Origin: Bacteroidales bacterium
Lineage (GTDB): Bacteria; Bacteroidota; Bacteroidia; Bacteroidales; JAEINX01
Assembly: GCA_016342645.1 (NCBI GenBank)
Contig: JAEINX010000001.1
Coordinates: forward strand, 1 to 34,581
Direction of reading: 5' to 3'
DNA: 34,581 bases
A program made the translations under genes and the position numbers. Positions 16,850 to 25,185 of this stretch are shown here, piece after piece. Under the pieces are notes generated by a model. The model saw nothing but the letters and a program-made list of their open reading frames with translations. It searched no databases and was not told the DNA's origin. How positions within the stretch are numbered: the stretch's first letter is position 1; each line of letters opens with the position of its first letter.

Positions 16850-17085
16850 AAAAATAAAATTATTATAATGAATAAGAAAAAGATTTTTTTGATAAAGATT
16901 GTTGCCAAATAAGTGCATTAAATTTTAAAAAATATTAATTTTAAGTGTTTATTGTATGTTGAAAAGTCCGGTTTTCGTTAATATTAGGATGTGTTTATAA
17001 GCAGTTTCAATTTTTTTTTTAAAAAATATTAACAATTTATTAACTTTTGAAAACAATTTTAAAACAAATCTTGGCATTGTTAAAA

Positions 17086-17100
17086 TACTGTATTACAGTA
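17086..17100. promoter_or_regulatory. Palindrome TACTGTA-T-TACAGTA
   Basis: A perfect 15-base palindrome in the ssb-hup intergenic region. Each half equals the E. coli LexA half-site, but the halves are too close for a LexA box. Possible operator for either gene; no regulator is identified. Confidence 0.35.
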
Positions 17101-17164
17101 ATAAACAGCATTGTGCTTTTTAAAAACATTCTGTAATTTTTCAGAAAATGTTGATAAATAAGGA

Positions 17165-17184
17165 TTTTTTTTTTTTTTTTTTTT
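17165..17184 (+). repeat. Homopolymer of 20 T just upstream of the hup promoter
   Basis: Twenty uninterrupted T residues, ending 18 bases before the -7 box of hup. Such a run is prone to slippage. Confidence 0.9.
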
Positions 17185-17202
17185 AGGTTTTAAAAAAAAG
17201 CT

Positions 17203-17210
17203 TATTTTTG
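17203..17210 (+). promoter_or_regulatory. -7 box of hup
   Basis: TATTTTTG, 47 bases before the ATG. The expected -33 position falls at the end of the T run (TTTT/TTTA in place of TTTG). Confidence 0.55.
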
Positions 17211-17257
17211 CAATCCAATTATTAATGTAATTATCAATTAATTAAAAAAAGAAAACC

Positions 17258-17542
17258 ATGACAAAAGCAGAAATTATAGCAGACATTGCTAATAAAACTG
17301 GAGTTGAAAAGGTTGCAGTTCAGGCAACTGTAGAAGCCTTTATGGAATCGGTAAAAGGTGCCATGATTAATGGAGAAAATGTTTATCTAAGAGGCTTTGG
17401 AAGCTACGTGATTAAGAAAAGAGCACAAAAAACAGGGAGAAACATTTCAAAGAACACCACAATTATTATTCCTGCTCATAACATTCCTTCTTTCAAACCT
17501 GCAAAAACATTTGTGAACGAAGTAAAAAATAAAGTTAAGTAG
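17258..17542 (+). CDS. hup: HU-family DNA-binding protein
   Basis: A 94-residue HU/IHF protein, a dimeric nucleoid protein that bends DNA. The N-terminal helices (TKAEIIADIANKTGVEKVAV), the body VYLRGFGSYVIKKR and the arm region GRNISKNTTIIIPAHNIPSFKPAKTF are standard; the conserved RNP of the arm is replaced by KNTTI-type residues, as in many Bacteroidota HU proteins. It is followed three bases later by the small basic protein gene, and both share the terminator at 17672-17716. The conserved group of HU and RNase E/G divergent from ssb-gldE-gldD is typical of the phylum. Confidence 0.95.
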   Translation: MTKAEIIADIANKTGVEKVAVQATVEAFMESVKGAMINGENVYLRGFGSYVIKKRAQKTGRNISKNTTIIIPAHNIPSFKPAKTFVNEVKNKVK

Positions 17543-17545
17543 GAA

Positions 17546-17635
17546 ATGCCAAGCGGGAAAAAGAGAAAAAGACATAAAATGTCAACTCATAAGCGCAAAA
17601 AACGCTTAAGAAAAAACAGACATAAAAAGAAATAA
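17546..17635 (+). CDS. 29-residue very basic protein, AURKAIP1/COX24 (bS22/mS38)-like
   Basis: A tiny gene: ATG at 17546, TAA at 17633-17635. More than half of the residues are Lys, Arg or His (MPSGKKRKRHKM at the start, KKRLRKNRHKKK at the end). The pattern KKRKR...KM...HKRKKRLRK resembles mycobacterial bS22 and the mitochondrial mS38/AURKAIP1 domain, which bind the small ribosomal subunit. Its position three bases after hup, ahead of the RNase E/G gene, and the shared terminator support real expression. Ribosomal location is inference from the family. Confidence 0.75.
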   Translation: MPSGKKRKRHKMSTHKRKKRLRKNRHKKK

Positions 17636-17671
17636 TATTTCTTTAATCGCATTTTGTTAAAAAATTTAATT

Positions 17672-17716
17672 ATTACGTGATGCCAGATAGTACAAGGTAT
17701 CACGTAGTAATTTTTT
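17672..17716 (+). terminator. Intrinsic terminator of hup and the small basic gene
   Basis: An 11-bp stem (17674-17684 with 17696-17706, one G-T pair), an 11-base loop, and TTTTTT at 17711-17716. Confidence 0.85.
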
Positions 17717-17801
17717 GCGTAAAAATCTTACAACTACCTCTTCCCAGTTGATTATTGATGAGATGATTCAATAATAGAAAGAATGAAATAAAGGTATTGG
17801 A

Positions 17802-19352
17802 GTGGATAAGGAGTTAATTATTAATTCAAATTCTTCGGAAGTTAATATAGCTTTGCTTGAAGAAAAGTTATTGGTTGAGCTACATAAAGAAAAAACCAAT
17901 ACGAGATTTGCCGTTGGTGATATTTATCTTGGAAAGGTAAAAAAATTACTTCCTGGTTTAAATGCTGCATTTGTAAACGTGGGGTATGAGAAAGATGCAT
18001 TTCTGCACTATCTTGATTTAGGTCCTCAAATAAATTCCCTAAAAAAGTTTACTAAGATTTCAATGTCAAAATCATTAAAAAATATTTCCATTGAGAAATT
18101 TATTTTAATGAAGGACATCGAAAAAACAGGGAAAATAACTGAAATTCTCAGCACAAATTCCCAAATTTTAGTCCAAATTGCTAAAGAACCAATTTCGACA
18201 AAGGGCCCAAGAATATCTTCAGAAATTTCCTTAGCAGGCAGATATCTTATTTTAGTGCCATTTTCAAACAAGATTTTTATTTCTCAAAAAATTAAAAATG
18301 TTGATGAAAGAAACCGCCTGAAAAGATTAATCCAGAGCATTAAACCAAATAACTTCGGAGTCATTATTCGTACAATTGCTGAAAACAAACGTGTTGCTGA
18401 TTTGGATATTGATTTACGTAATTTAATTGAGAAATGGAATAATCTATCTAAGAAATTAGAAGATGCAATTGCGCCTACAAGAATTGTCAGCGAGCTTGAT
18501 AGAACGGCAGTAATATTACGAGATATGCTGAATGAATCGTTCAATGGTATTGTTGTTGATACCCCTATTTTGTACGAGGAAACAAAAAATTATCTTTCGA
18601 CTATTGCACCACAAAAGATTGATATAGTTAAATTATATAAGGGGAAAGCACCAATTTTTGAGTACTATGGGATAGAGAAGCAAATTAAGCATTCTTTTGG
18701 AAGAAATGTAACAATAAAAAGTGGTGTTTACTTAATTATTGAACATACAGAAGCATTACATGTCATTGATGTAAACAGTGGCCACAGGGTTAATAAAAAG
18801 AACGATCAGGAAATGAACGCTTTGGAAACAAACCTTGAGGCAGCAAGCGAAATAGCTCGCCAGCTTAGATTAAGAGATATGGGTGGGATAGTTGTTATTG
18901 ATTTTGTGGACATGCTTGAAGGTAAACACAGAAGAGAATTATACCAAAAGATTAAGGACGAAATGTCTAAAGACAGAGCAAGACATTCAATTCTTCCACC
19001 GAGTAAATTCGGCTTAGTGCAAATCACAAGACAGCGTGTCAGGCCTGAAATGAATATGGATATAATTGAAAAGTGTCCTTGTTGTAATGGAAGCGGTGAA
19101 ATTAAACCAAGCATTCTTCTGGCTGATGAAATTGAAAGTAACATAAAATATCTGCTTCGGGATCAAAATGAAAAGAAGATTTCAATTACTTTTCATCCAT
19201 TTCTTTTTGCTTATTTTACAAAAGGAATTTTTTCAATTCGTGTTAAATGGTTTTTTAAGTACAAAAAATGGATTTGTCTTCAACCAATGCCATCTTACGA
19301 TTTTATAGAATATCATATTTTCAACAAGAATAATGAAGAAATAAAACTTTAG
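17802..19352 (+). CDS. rng: Ribonuclease E/G family endoribonuclease
   Basis: A 516-residue RNase G-type enzyme that cleaves single-stranded RNA in rRNA maturation and mRNA decay. The S1 domain begins near residue 36 (VGDIYLGKVKKLLPGLNAAF). The catalytic DNase I-like domain carries both magnesium-binding aspartates: D323 in VIDVNSGH and D367 in GGIVVIDFVDM. The zinc-link CPCCNGSG has C425 and C428. There is no long RNase E degradosome tail. The start is GTG at 17802; the only other in-frame option before an upstream stop is ATT. It is separated from hup by a terminator and its own promoter was not found. Confidence 0.94.
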   Translation: MDKELIINSNSSEVNIALLEEKLLVELHKEKTNTRFAVGDIYLGKVKKLLPGLNAAFVNVGYEKDAFLHYLDLGPQINSLKKFTKISMSKSLKNISIEKFILMKDIEKTGKITEILSTNSQILVQIAKEPISTKGPRISSEISLAGRYLILVPFSNKIFISQKIKNVDERNRLKRLIQSIKPNNFGVIIRTIAENKRVADLDIDLRNLIEKWNNLSKKLEDAIAPTRIVSELDRTAVILRDMLNESFNGIVVDTPILYEETKNYLSTIAPQKIDIVKLYKGKAPIFEYYGIEKQIKHSFGRNVTIKSGVYLIIEHTEALHVIDVNSGHRVNKKNDQEMNALETNLEAASEIARQLRLRDMGGIVVIDFVDMLEGKHRRELYQKIKDEMSKDRARHSILPPSKFGLVQITRQRVRPEMNMDIIEKCPCCNGSGEIKPSILLADEIESNIKYLLRDQNEKKISITFHPFLFAYFTKGIFSIRVKWFFKYKKWICLQPMPSYDFIEYHIFNKNNEEIKL

Positions 19353-19364
19353 AGTTTTTTTTCT

Positions 19365-19372
19365 TATTTTTG
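19365..19372 (+). promoter_or_regulatory. -7 box abutting the trpS start codon
   Basis: TATTTTTG ends four bases before the ATG at 19377, so a transcript from it would be leaderless. No TTTG lies at the right distance upstream. Confidence 0.4.
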
Positions 19373-19376
19373 CCCA

Positions 19377-20372
19377 ATGGAAATAGTAGTTAGCGGAATA
19401 AGGCCAACCGGAAATTTACATTTGGGAAATTATTTCGGTGCAATCAAAAATTTTATTAAAATGCAAAAAGAAAATAAATGTTATTTTTTTATTGCAGATT
19501 ATCACTCATTAACAACCCACCCAACTCCAAATGATTTACATGGAAATGTAAAACAGGTTTTGGTCGAATACTTGGCGGCAGGCCTTGATCCCGATATATC
19601 AACAATTTACATACAAAGTGATGTACCTGAAATTGTTGAATTATATCTCTTGCTGAACATGAATGCTTATCTCGGTGAATTGGAGAGATGTACTTCATTT
19701 AAAGAAAAAGTCAGAAAACATCCTGAAAATGTTAATGCAGGATTATTGACATACCCTACTTTGATGGCTGCTGATGTAATTATTCATAAGGCCTCAAAAG
19801 TTCCTGTCGGAAAGGATCAGGAGCAAAATCTTGAGATGATGCGAACATTCGCCCGAAGATTTAACAGAATATATAAAACCGATTTTTTCCCAATTCCGTC
19901 TGCATATAATTTCGGAAAAGCACTTGTAAAAATTCCGGGGTTGAATGGTGTTGGAAAAATGGGAAAATCTGAAGAGGAAGGAAATGCACTCTTTTTGGCG
20001 GATAATGAAAAAGTAATCAGAAAGAAAGTTATGAGAGCGGTTACAGATAGCGGCCCTATTGAAATGAATCAGGAAAAGCCCGAACCAATAAAAAATCTTT
20101 TTACTCTACTCGAAGTAGTTTCTTCTCCTGATGTTGTTGCTCATTTTAATGAACTTTATAACAAATGTGAAATCAGATACGGAGACTTGAAAAAGCAGTT
20201 GGCTGAGGATATGGTTGAGTTTTGTCACCCTTTTAAAGAAAAAATTGAAGAGCTTTCAAAAAATAATAATTATTTGAGAAAAGTTGTGAAAATGGGGGCA
20301 GAAAAAGCCAGAGAAAGTGCTTCGAAAACTATTAAAGAAGTCAGAGAGATTATAGGATTTAAAGAATTTTAA
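19377..20372 (+). CDS. trpS: Tryptophanyl-tRNA synthetase
   Basis: A class I aminoacyl-tRNA synthetase of 331 residues, the normal bacterial size. The HIGH-type motif is GNLHLGNYFGA (12-22) and the KMSKS-type motif is KMGKS (194-198). The tryptophan pocket segment ELERCTSFKEK and VPVGKDQEQNLEM are also typical. It starts 24 bases after the RNase gene and leads a same-strand run with the small membrane protein, hflX and lnt. Confidence 0.96.
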   Translation: MEIVVSGIRPTGNLHLGNYFGAIKNFIKMQKENKCYFFIADYHSLTTHPTPNDLHGNVKQVLVEYLAAGLDPDISTIYIQSDVPEIVELYLLLNMNAYLGELERCTSFKEKVRKHPENVNAGLLTYPTLMAADVIIHKASKVPVGKDQEQNLEMMRTFARRFNRIYKTDFFPIPSAYNFGKALVKIPGLNGVGKMGKSEEEGNALFLADNEKVIRKKVMRAVTDSGPIEMNQEKPEPIKNLFTLLEVVSSPDVVAHFNELYNKCEIRYGDLKKQLAEDMVEFCHPFKEKIEELSKNNNYLRKVVKMGAEKARESASKTIKEVREIIGFKEF

Positions 20373-20392
20373 TAATAAAAATAAATACCGAC

Positions 20393-20758
20393 ATGACATC
20401 ATCAACGACAGTCTATTATTTATTAAAACTTGGAGTAATTATTTTCCTTTTACCGTTTCTTTACGATTTTGTTTTAACCATTGATTTTGAAGGTAACTTC
20501 CCAACTTATTTTGTTCAAGGCGTAGTAATAGTATTATTTTTAATAATATTTGCAATAATTATTATTATCAATAATGATAATTTTAACTTATTTGGATTTT
20601 TCCTGGTTTTTATTGCAAGCGCCTATAAAACATTGTTCTTTTTATTTGTAGCACAAGATTTCTCTGCAATTCCGATCTATTTTTTCCTTCTAATAGTATC
20701 CATATATTTTATGACAAAATCGAATAGAAAGAAACGGAAACAAGGAATAATATATTAA
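20393..20758 (+). CDS. Small four-helix membrane protein of unknown function
   Basis: A 121-residue protein not recognised as a known family. Four hydrophobic helices are visible at about residues 8-28, 40-60, 66-86 and 90-107, with a basic C-terminus (KSNRKKRKQ) that would lie in the cytoplasm. It sits 20 bases after trpS and 8 bases before hflX, so it belongs to that transcription unit. Composition matches its neighbours, with no sign of transfer. No catalytic residues can be pointed to. Confidence 0.75.
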   Translation: MTSSTTVYYLLKLGVIIFLLPFLYDFVLTIDFEGNFPTYFVQGVVIVLFLIIFAIIIIINNDNFNLFGFFLVFIASAYKTLFFLFVAQDFSAIPIYFFLLIVSIYFMTKSNRKKRKQGIIY

Positions 20759-20766
20759 GCAATTTA

Positions 20767-21978
20767 ATGTCGGACCCAATTCAAATTTCTCAAAGAACCG
20801 AAAAAACGGTTTTAATAGGTTTAATTACTAAAAATCAGAATGAAGAAAGAGTTAATGAATATCTTAACGAGCTTGCTTTTCTTGTTGAAACTGCCGGTGG
20901 TATTATCGTAAAAAAGTTTATTCAAAAGCTTAATTTGCCTGATAAACGTTTTTTTGTCGGTTCGGGAAAACTTGAAGAAATTAAAAATTTTATTGAGAAT
21001 GAGGAAATTGATCTTGTGGTTTTTGATGATGAGTTATCTCCTTCACAATTACGAAACATTGAAAGAATTTTGTCGTGTAAGATTTTAGACCGAAATAATC
21101 TGATACTTGATATTTTTGCAAAACGTGCCAGAACCGCTCATGCTAAAACACAGGTTGAGCTTGCACAATATGAATATCTTCTCCCACGACTGATTCGTAT
21201 GTGGACACATCTTGAACGACAACGTGGAGGTATTGGAATGAGAGGCCCCGGTGAAACTGAAATTGAAACTGACCGAAGAATTATCAGAGATAAAATAGCA
21301 CTACTTAAAAAAAAACTTGTTCAAATTGATAAGCAAAAAGCTACCCAACGAAAAAATCGGGGAAAACTAATTCGTGTTGCACTTGTAGGATATACAAATG
21401 TTGGAAAATCAACTTTGATGAACTTGCTAAGCAAATCGAAAATATTTGCTGAAAACAAATTATTTGCAACTCTTGATACAACAGTCAGAAAAGTGGTTAT
21501 TAAAAATCTTCCATTCTTACTTTCCGACACAGTCGGTTTTATCAGAAAGCTTCCTCACCACCTCGTTGAATCTTTTAAATCAACTTTAGATGAAACAAGG
21601 GAAGCTGATATTTTGATTCATATTGTTGATATTTCTCACATTGATTTTGAGGAACAAATAAATGTAGTTAATTCCACACTTGCGGATATTGGGGCTAATA
21701 ACAAACCTACAATAATTGTTTTCAACAAAATTGATGCCTATTCTTTTGTTGAAAAACAACTTGATGATCTTACGCCAATTACAAAAGAAAACTTTAGCTT
21801 AGATGATTTAAAAAAATCATGGATGGCTAAAATTAACTCACCTTGTATTTTTATTTCCGCAACGAAAAAAAATAACATTGAAGAATTAAAGGAATTATTA
21901 TATGATGAAGTAAAAAGAATTCATATAAAAAGATATCCTTTCAATGATTTTTTATATGAGCTTTATTCAGAAGACTGA
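20767..21978 (+). CDS. hflX: Ribosome-associated GTPase HflX
   Basis: HflX rescues stalled or heat-damaged ribosomes by splitting them. The 403-residue protein has the N-terminal HflX domain, the glycine-rich linker GGIGMRGPGETEIETDRR (about 154-171), and a GTPase domain with the P-loop GYTNVGKST (208-216), G3 DTVGF (254-258) and G4 NKID (320-323). A C-terminal extension of about 60 residues is present. Gaps to neighbours are 8 and 43 bases. Confidence 0.95.
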   Translation: MSDPIQISQRTEKTVLIGLITKNQNEERVNEYLNELAFLVETAGGIIVKKFIQKLNLPDKRFFVGSGKLEEIKNFIENEEIDLVVFDDELSPSQLRNIERILSCKILDRNNLILDIFAKRARTAHAKTQVELAQYEYLLPRLIRMWTHLERQRGGIGMRGPGETEIETDRRIIRDKIALLKKKLVQIDKQKATQRKNRGKLIRVALVGYTNVGKSTLMNLLSKSKIFAENKLFATLDTTVRKVVIKNLPFLLSDTVGFIRKLPHHLVESFKSTLDETREADILIHIVDISHIDFEEQINVVNSTLADIGANNKPTIIVFNKIDAYSFVEKQLDDLTPITKENFSLDDLKKSWMAKINSPCIFISATKKNNIEELKELLYDEVKRIHIKRYPFNDFLYELYSED

Positions 21979-22021
21979 AAACAATTGAATAAATTTGTTG
22001 TTTAAATAATTCATTCAATTA

Positions 22022-23650
22022 ATGAAAAAATTTCACTTACTATTACTCTCGGTTTTATCAGGACTTTTATTTACAATAGGATGGCCCGTTAACGGTTTTC
22101 CCGGTTTTTTGTTTGTAGCATTTGTTCCATTGCTTTTTATTGAGGATTATGTTTCAAAAAACAAAAATAGTTTTAGTAAATTTTCTGTGTTTTTTTATGT
22201 TTATCCTGCATTTTTTATTTGGAACCTATTAACAACCTATTGGATAGTTTATTCAACCGGAGTTGGAATGATTTTAGCAGTTGCTGCGAATTCCTTTTTT
22301 ATGGCAATTTGTTTTTATTTTTATCATTTTACAAAACGAGTTTTATATACTGATAAACAAGCATATTTTGTTTTAATATTTTATTGGATTTGCTTTGAAT
22401 ATCTTCATCTCGACTGGGATTTATCCTGGACTTGGCTGCACCTTGGAAACGGTTTTGCTTCTTATCATAAATGGATTCAATGGTATGAATTCACAGGAGC
22501 ATTCGGAGGTACATTTTGGGTGATTATTGTTAATATTTTCATTTATAAACTTTTGTTGAAACTTAAAGCCCTATCAGACAAAAAGAGCATTATTATTTCG
22601 TCATCTATTGTTGTTTCATTAATTCTTGTTCCACTAATTATTTCTTTTATAATTTATTATACTTATGATGAAAACCCAAAAACCGTTGAAGTTGTGGCTA
22701 TTCAACCAAATATTGACCCATATAATGAACAATATGATATTTTACCTGAAGAAGCAATTCATAGGATATTAAACTTAACAAGAGAAGAGGTTGATAGTTT
22801 GACCGATTTCGTTATTGCACCCGAATCATCGATTCAACCGAATTATAATATTGGTGAAAGGATTTGGGAAAGTGAGATTCAATATTTTCGAAGTATTGAC
22901 AGCCTCGAAGTTTTTGTTAATAATTTTCCCGATCTGACTTTTGTCATTGGAGCTTCAACACGTAAAATATATAATGAAAATGAAAAAATATCTTCAACAG
23001 CAAGAAAATTTATTGATTCCGAAAAATATTACGATGCTTATAATACGGCAGTTTTCATTGAAACTTCAAAGCCACTTGAATTATATCATAAATCAAAATT
23101 AACCCCGGGAGTTGAAAAAATGCCATTTCCTAAATTATTAAAACCCTTAGAAAGTTTTGCTATTGATTTAGGTGGAACAATTGGTAGTCTGGGAATTGAT
23201 ACCGAACCCAAAGTTTATAATTCATTAAACGATTCAATTAAAATTGCTGCAATAATTTGCTATGAATCGGTTTATGGTGAGTTTGTTACAGAATTTGTAA
23301 AAAATGGTGCAAATATAATATTTGTAATTACGAATGATGGTTGGTGGGGAAATACTCCGGGACACAAGCAGCATTTATCATTCTCGGTTCTGCGGGCTGT
23401 TGAAACCAGACGAAGTATAGCAAGGTCGGCAAATACGGGTATTTCAGCCTTTATTAACCAACGTGGTGATGTGTTGGAAGAAACAAAATATTGGGTTGGT
23501 GACGTAATTAAGCATGAATTATCTCTTAATTCAAAGAAAACGGTTTATGTAAATTATGGTGATTATATAGGAAGGATTTGTGGATTGCTATCGGCATTGT
23601 TTCTTTTGATAAGCATTTCGATGAGTTTTGTAAAACGAAAAAATATCTGA
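22022..23650 (+). CDS. lnt: Apolipoprotein N-acyltransferase
   Basis: Lnt adds the third acyl chain to lipoproteins at the inner membrane. The 542-residue protein has about six N-terminal membrane helices, a nitrilase-fold domain from about residue 222, and a C-terminal membrane helix (about 520-537). The nitrilase triad can be read as E268 (IAPESSIQ), K359 (YHKSKLTPGVEKMPF) and C413 (IICYESVYG). The flexible-loop NDGWWGNTPGHKQHL is also typical. It is the last gene of the trpS-hflX run. Confidence 0.94.
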   Translation: MKKFHLLLLSVLSGLLFTIGWPVNGFPGFLFVAFVPLLFIEDYVSKNKNSFSKFSVFFYVYPAFFIWNLLTTYWIVYSTGVGMILAVAANSFFMAICFYFYHFTKRVLYTDKQAYFVLIFYWICFEYLHLDWDLSWTWLHLGNGFASYHKWIQWYEFTGAFGGTFWVIIVNIFIYKLLLKLKALSDKKSIIISSSIVVSLILVPLIISFIIYYTYDENPKTVEVVAIQPNIDPYNEQYDILPEEAIHRILNLTREEVDSLTDFVIAPESSIQPNYNIGERIWESEIQYFRSIDSLEVFVNNFPDLTFVIGASTRKIYNENEKISSTARKFIDSEKYYDAYNTAVFIETSKPLELYHKSKLTPGVEKMPFPKLLKPLESFAIDLGGTIGSLGIDTEPKVYNSLNDSIKIAAIICYESVYGEFVTEFVKNGANIIFVITNDGWWGNTPGHKQHLSFSVLRAVETRRSIARSANTGISAFINQRGDVLEETKYWVGDVIKHELSLNSKKTVYVNYGDYIGRICGLLSALFLLISISMSFVKRKNI

Positions 23651-23720
23651 CTGAAAAGTTGATATTCATTGTTTATGTTAAGTTGTCAATAAAATAAATG
23701 ATTAATTGTTATATTGTTTT

Positions 23721-24518
23721 ATGAAAACAAATATCTTATATCATGGTGATTGCATAAAGATTTTAAGAGAGAAAATATTTCCCGAATCAATTCCTGTAGT
23801 TTATGCCGATCCACCTTATAATCTTTCCGGGAAAGCTTTAAATTTAAAAAACAATACAACAGGTGGCCCTTTTTATAAAATGAATGAAAAATGGGATACT
23901 TTTAATTATAATGATTATCTTGATTTTACAAATAAATGGATATCCGAAATAAAAAACATTCTTCTTCCAAACGGAAGCTTATTTGTTTCTTGTACTCAAC
24001 ATAATATTGCCGAAATTATAACTTCTGCAAAAGATTTGGGATTAAAATTGAATAATATTATTACATGGTATAAAACTAATGCAATGCCAAATATAACTAA
24101 ACGAACATTCACTCATTCAACCGAATATGTTTGCTGGTTTGTAAAAGGTAAAAATTGGATATTTAACTACGAAGCTGTAAAACAATTTAATCCTAATAAA
24201 ACAAAAGATGGTAAGAATAAGCAAATGAGGGATTTTTTAGATTTTATTGAAATTCCTATTGTTCAGGGAAAAGAAAGGTTTCGTGGTGAAGAGGGACGAG
24301 CAATACACCCTACTCAAAAACCTGAAGTTTTGCTTGATTTGATAATCAGGGCATCATCAAACCATGATGATATTGTTCTTGATCCATTTTTAGGTACGGG
24401 TACAACAACCTATGTAGCAGCTAAATTGCAAAGAAAATGGATAGGAATTGAACAGAATGATGAATATTTTAAAATATCACAAAAACGAATGGAACAAATT
24501 AATCCCAGTATTTTTTAA
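23721..24518 (+). CDS. Solitary site-specific DNA methyltransferase (adenine-N6 or cytosine-N4, beta class)
   Basis: A 265-residue amino-methyltransferase that uses S-adenosylmethionine. The catalytic DPPYN motif (30-34) precedes the SAM-binding DPFLGTGTT (221-229), so it belongs to the permuted beta class; HPTQKPEVLLDLIIRASS is typical just before it. The ATG at 23721 is chosen over an in-frame TTG at 23706. No restriction enzyme lies beside it, so it looks like an orphan methylase or one from a lost system. Its last 20 bases overlap the convergent TfoX-type gene. The recognition site cannot be predicted. Confidence 0.88.
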   Translation: MKTNILYHGDCIKILREKIFPESIPVVYADPPYNLSGKALNLKNNTTGGPFYKMNEKWDTFNYNDYLDFTNKWISEIKNILLPNGSLFVSCTQHNIAEIITSAKDLGLKLNNIITWYKTNAMPNITKRTFTHSTEYVCWFVKGKNWIFNYEAVKQFNPNKTKDGKNKQMRDFLDFIEIPIVQGKERFRGEEGRAIHPTQKPEVLLDLIIRASSNHDDIVLDPFLGTGTTTYVAAKLQRKWIGIEQNDEYFKISQKRMEQINPSIF

Positions 24519-24756
24519 AATAATCAACTAATTCTTTTTCCTTCTCTTTTCCAAGTTTATACCATTTTTTATCTGTAACAGCGCCTTCAAGTCTAAATAA
24601 AAAATAAATACATGATTGAGGAAAAGCAGCTTTAATTTTAGTAAAAGCCTCTCTGCTTCCAATTTCTATCAATTGGTCGGCATTATAAATATTTACATCA
24701 TTAAGTTTACGTTTAATAAGTTTACTGACATTTGGTAATGAGCTTAGTTCTTGCAT
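24499..24756 (-). CDS. TfoX/Sxy C-terminal domain protein
   Basis: An 85-residue protein consisting only of the helical TfoX C-terminal domain: LPNVSKLIKRKLNDVNIYN, then IGSREAFTKIKAAFPQSCIY and LFRLEGAV. In gammaproteobacteria the domain is part of the competence regulator Sxy; stand-alone copies are common and uncharacterised. Its start overlaps the AtpI-like gene by 13 bases, so it is the last gene of the bactofilin-AtpZ unit. Its 3' end overlaps the convergent methyltransferase gene by 20 bases. Confidence 0.85.
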   Translation of the reverse strand: MQELSSLPNVSKLIKRKLNDVNIYNADQLIEIGSREAFTKIKAAFPQSCIYFLFRLEGAVTDKKWYKLGKEKEKELVDYFKKYWD

Positions 24757-25160
24757 TTAGGTTTTTGGGTTTGCATATTTGCTCTTTTCAAAAATGAAAG
24801 TATTGAAATTATTTCAAAAACCGTAAAAAACAAATATAAGATGAAAAAAGTTAAAATAAACGGTATTGCATCACATCTGTTAAATAAAACATAAATCACT
24901 AATATCATAATATATAACATTAGTTTTAGAAATGTAGCAAGCATAAAGTAGTTGACAAACCTACTCATTCTTTTTTCGCTTGCTTTCATTAAAATATAAT
25001 GAACAAAAAGTGTAACCACAAAGAAAAAGATAAATAAATAGGGGAGGCTTGGTGTTAAATATTTTGCGGGCAGAAAAAAACTAATTGTAAAACAAATTAT
25101 TGCAAGAATTATTGAAAAGAAGAATGTGTTTTTAGCAAATTTTATGAAGCCTGCTTTCAT
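24744..25160 (-). CDS. Four-helix membrane protein of the ATP synthase accessory cluster (AtpI-like)
   Basis: A 138-residue membrane protein with hydrophobic helices at about 12-30, 40-58, 72-92 and 98-122. The sequence is not itself diagnostic. Its place directly after bactofilin and AtpZ is where Bacteroidota genomes usually carry an AtpI-like protein before atpB. Here atpB does not follow; a TfoX-domain gene overlaps instead. A role in F-type ATP synthase assembly is inference from context. Confidence 0.65.
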   Translation of the reverse strand: MKAGFIKFAKNTFFFSIILAIICFTISFFLPAKYLTPSLPYLFIFFFVVTLFVHYILMKASEKRMSRFVNYFMLATFLKLMLYIMILVIYVLFNRCDAIPFILTFFILYLFFTVFEIISILSFLKRANMQTQKPKCKN

Positions 25161-25185
25161 TTAACTTTAACTTAGTTTTTATATG

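Larger units (their letters stand above)
16787..17257. other. 471-base divergent region between ssb and hup
   Basis: No gene is seen. It holds both promoters, the palindrome at 17086-17100, an imperfect hairpin (17125-17152) and a 20-base T run. Confidence 0.6.

Noticed and set aside
17086..17100. LexA (SOS) box
   Set aside because: The half-sites are only five bases apart between CTG and CAG; a LexA box needs ten.
16787..17257. Non-coding RNA gene between ssb and hup
   Set aside because: Only an imperfect hairpin and low-complexity AT tracts are seen, with no terminator inside the region.
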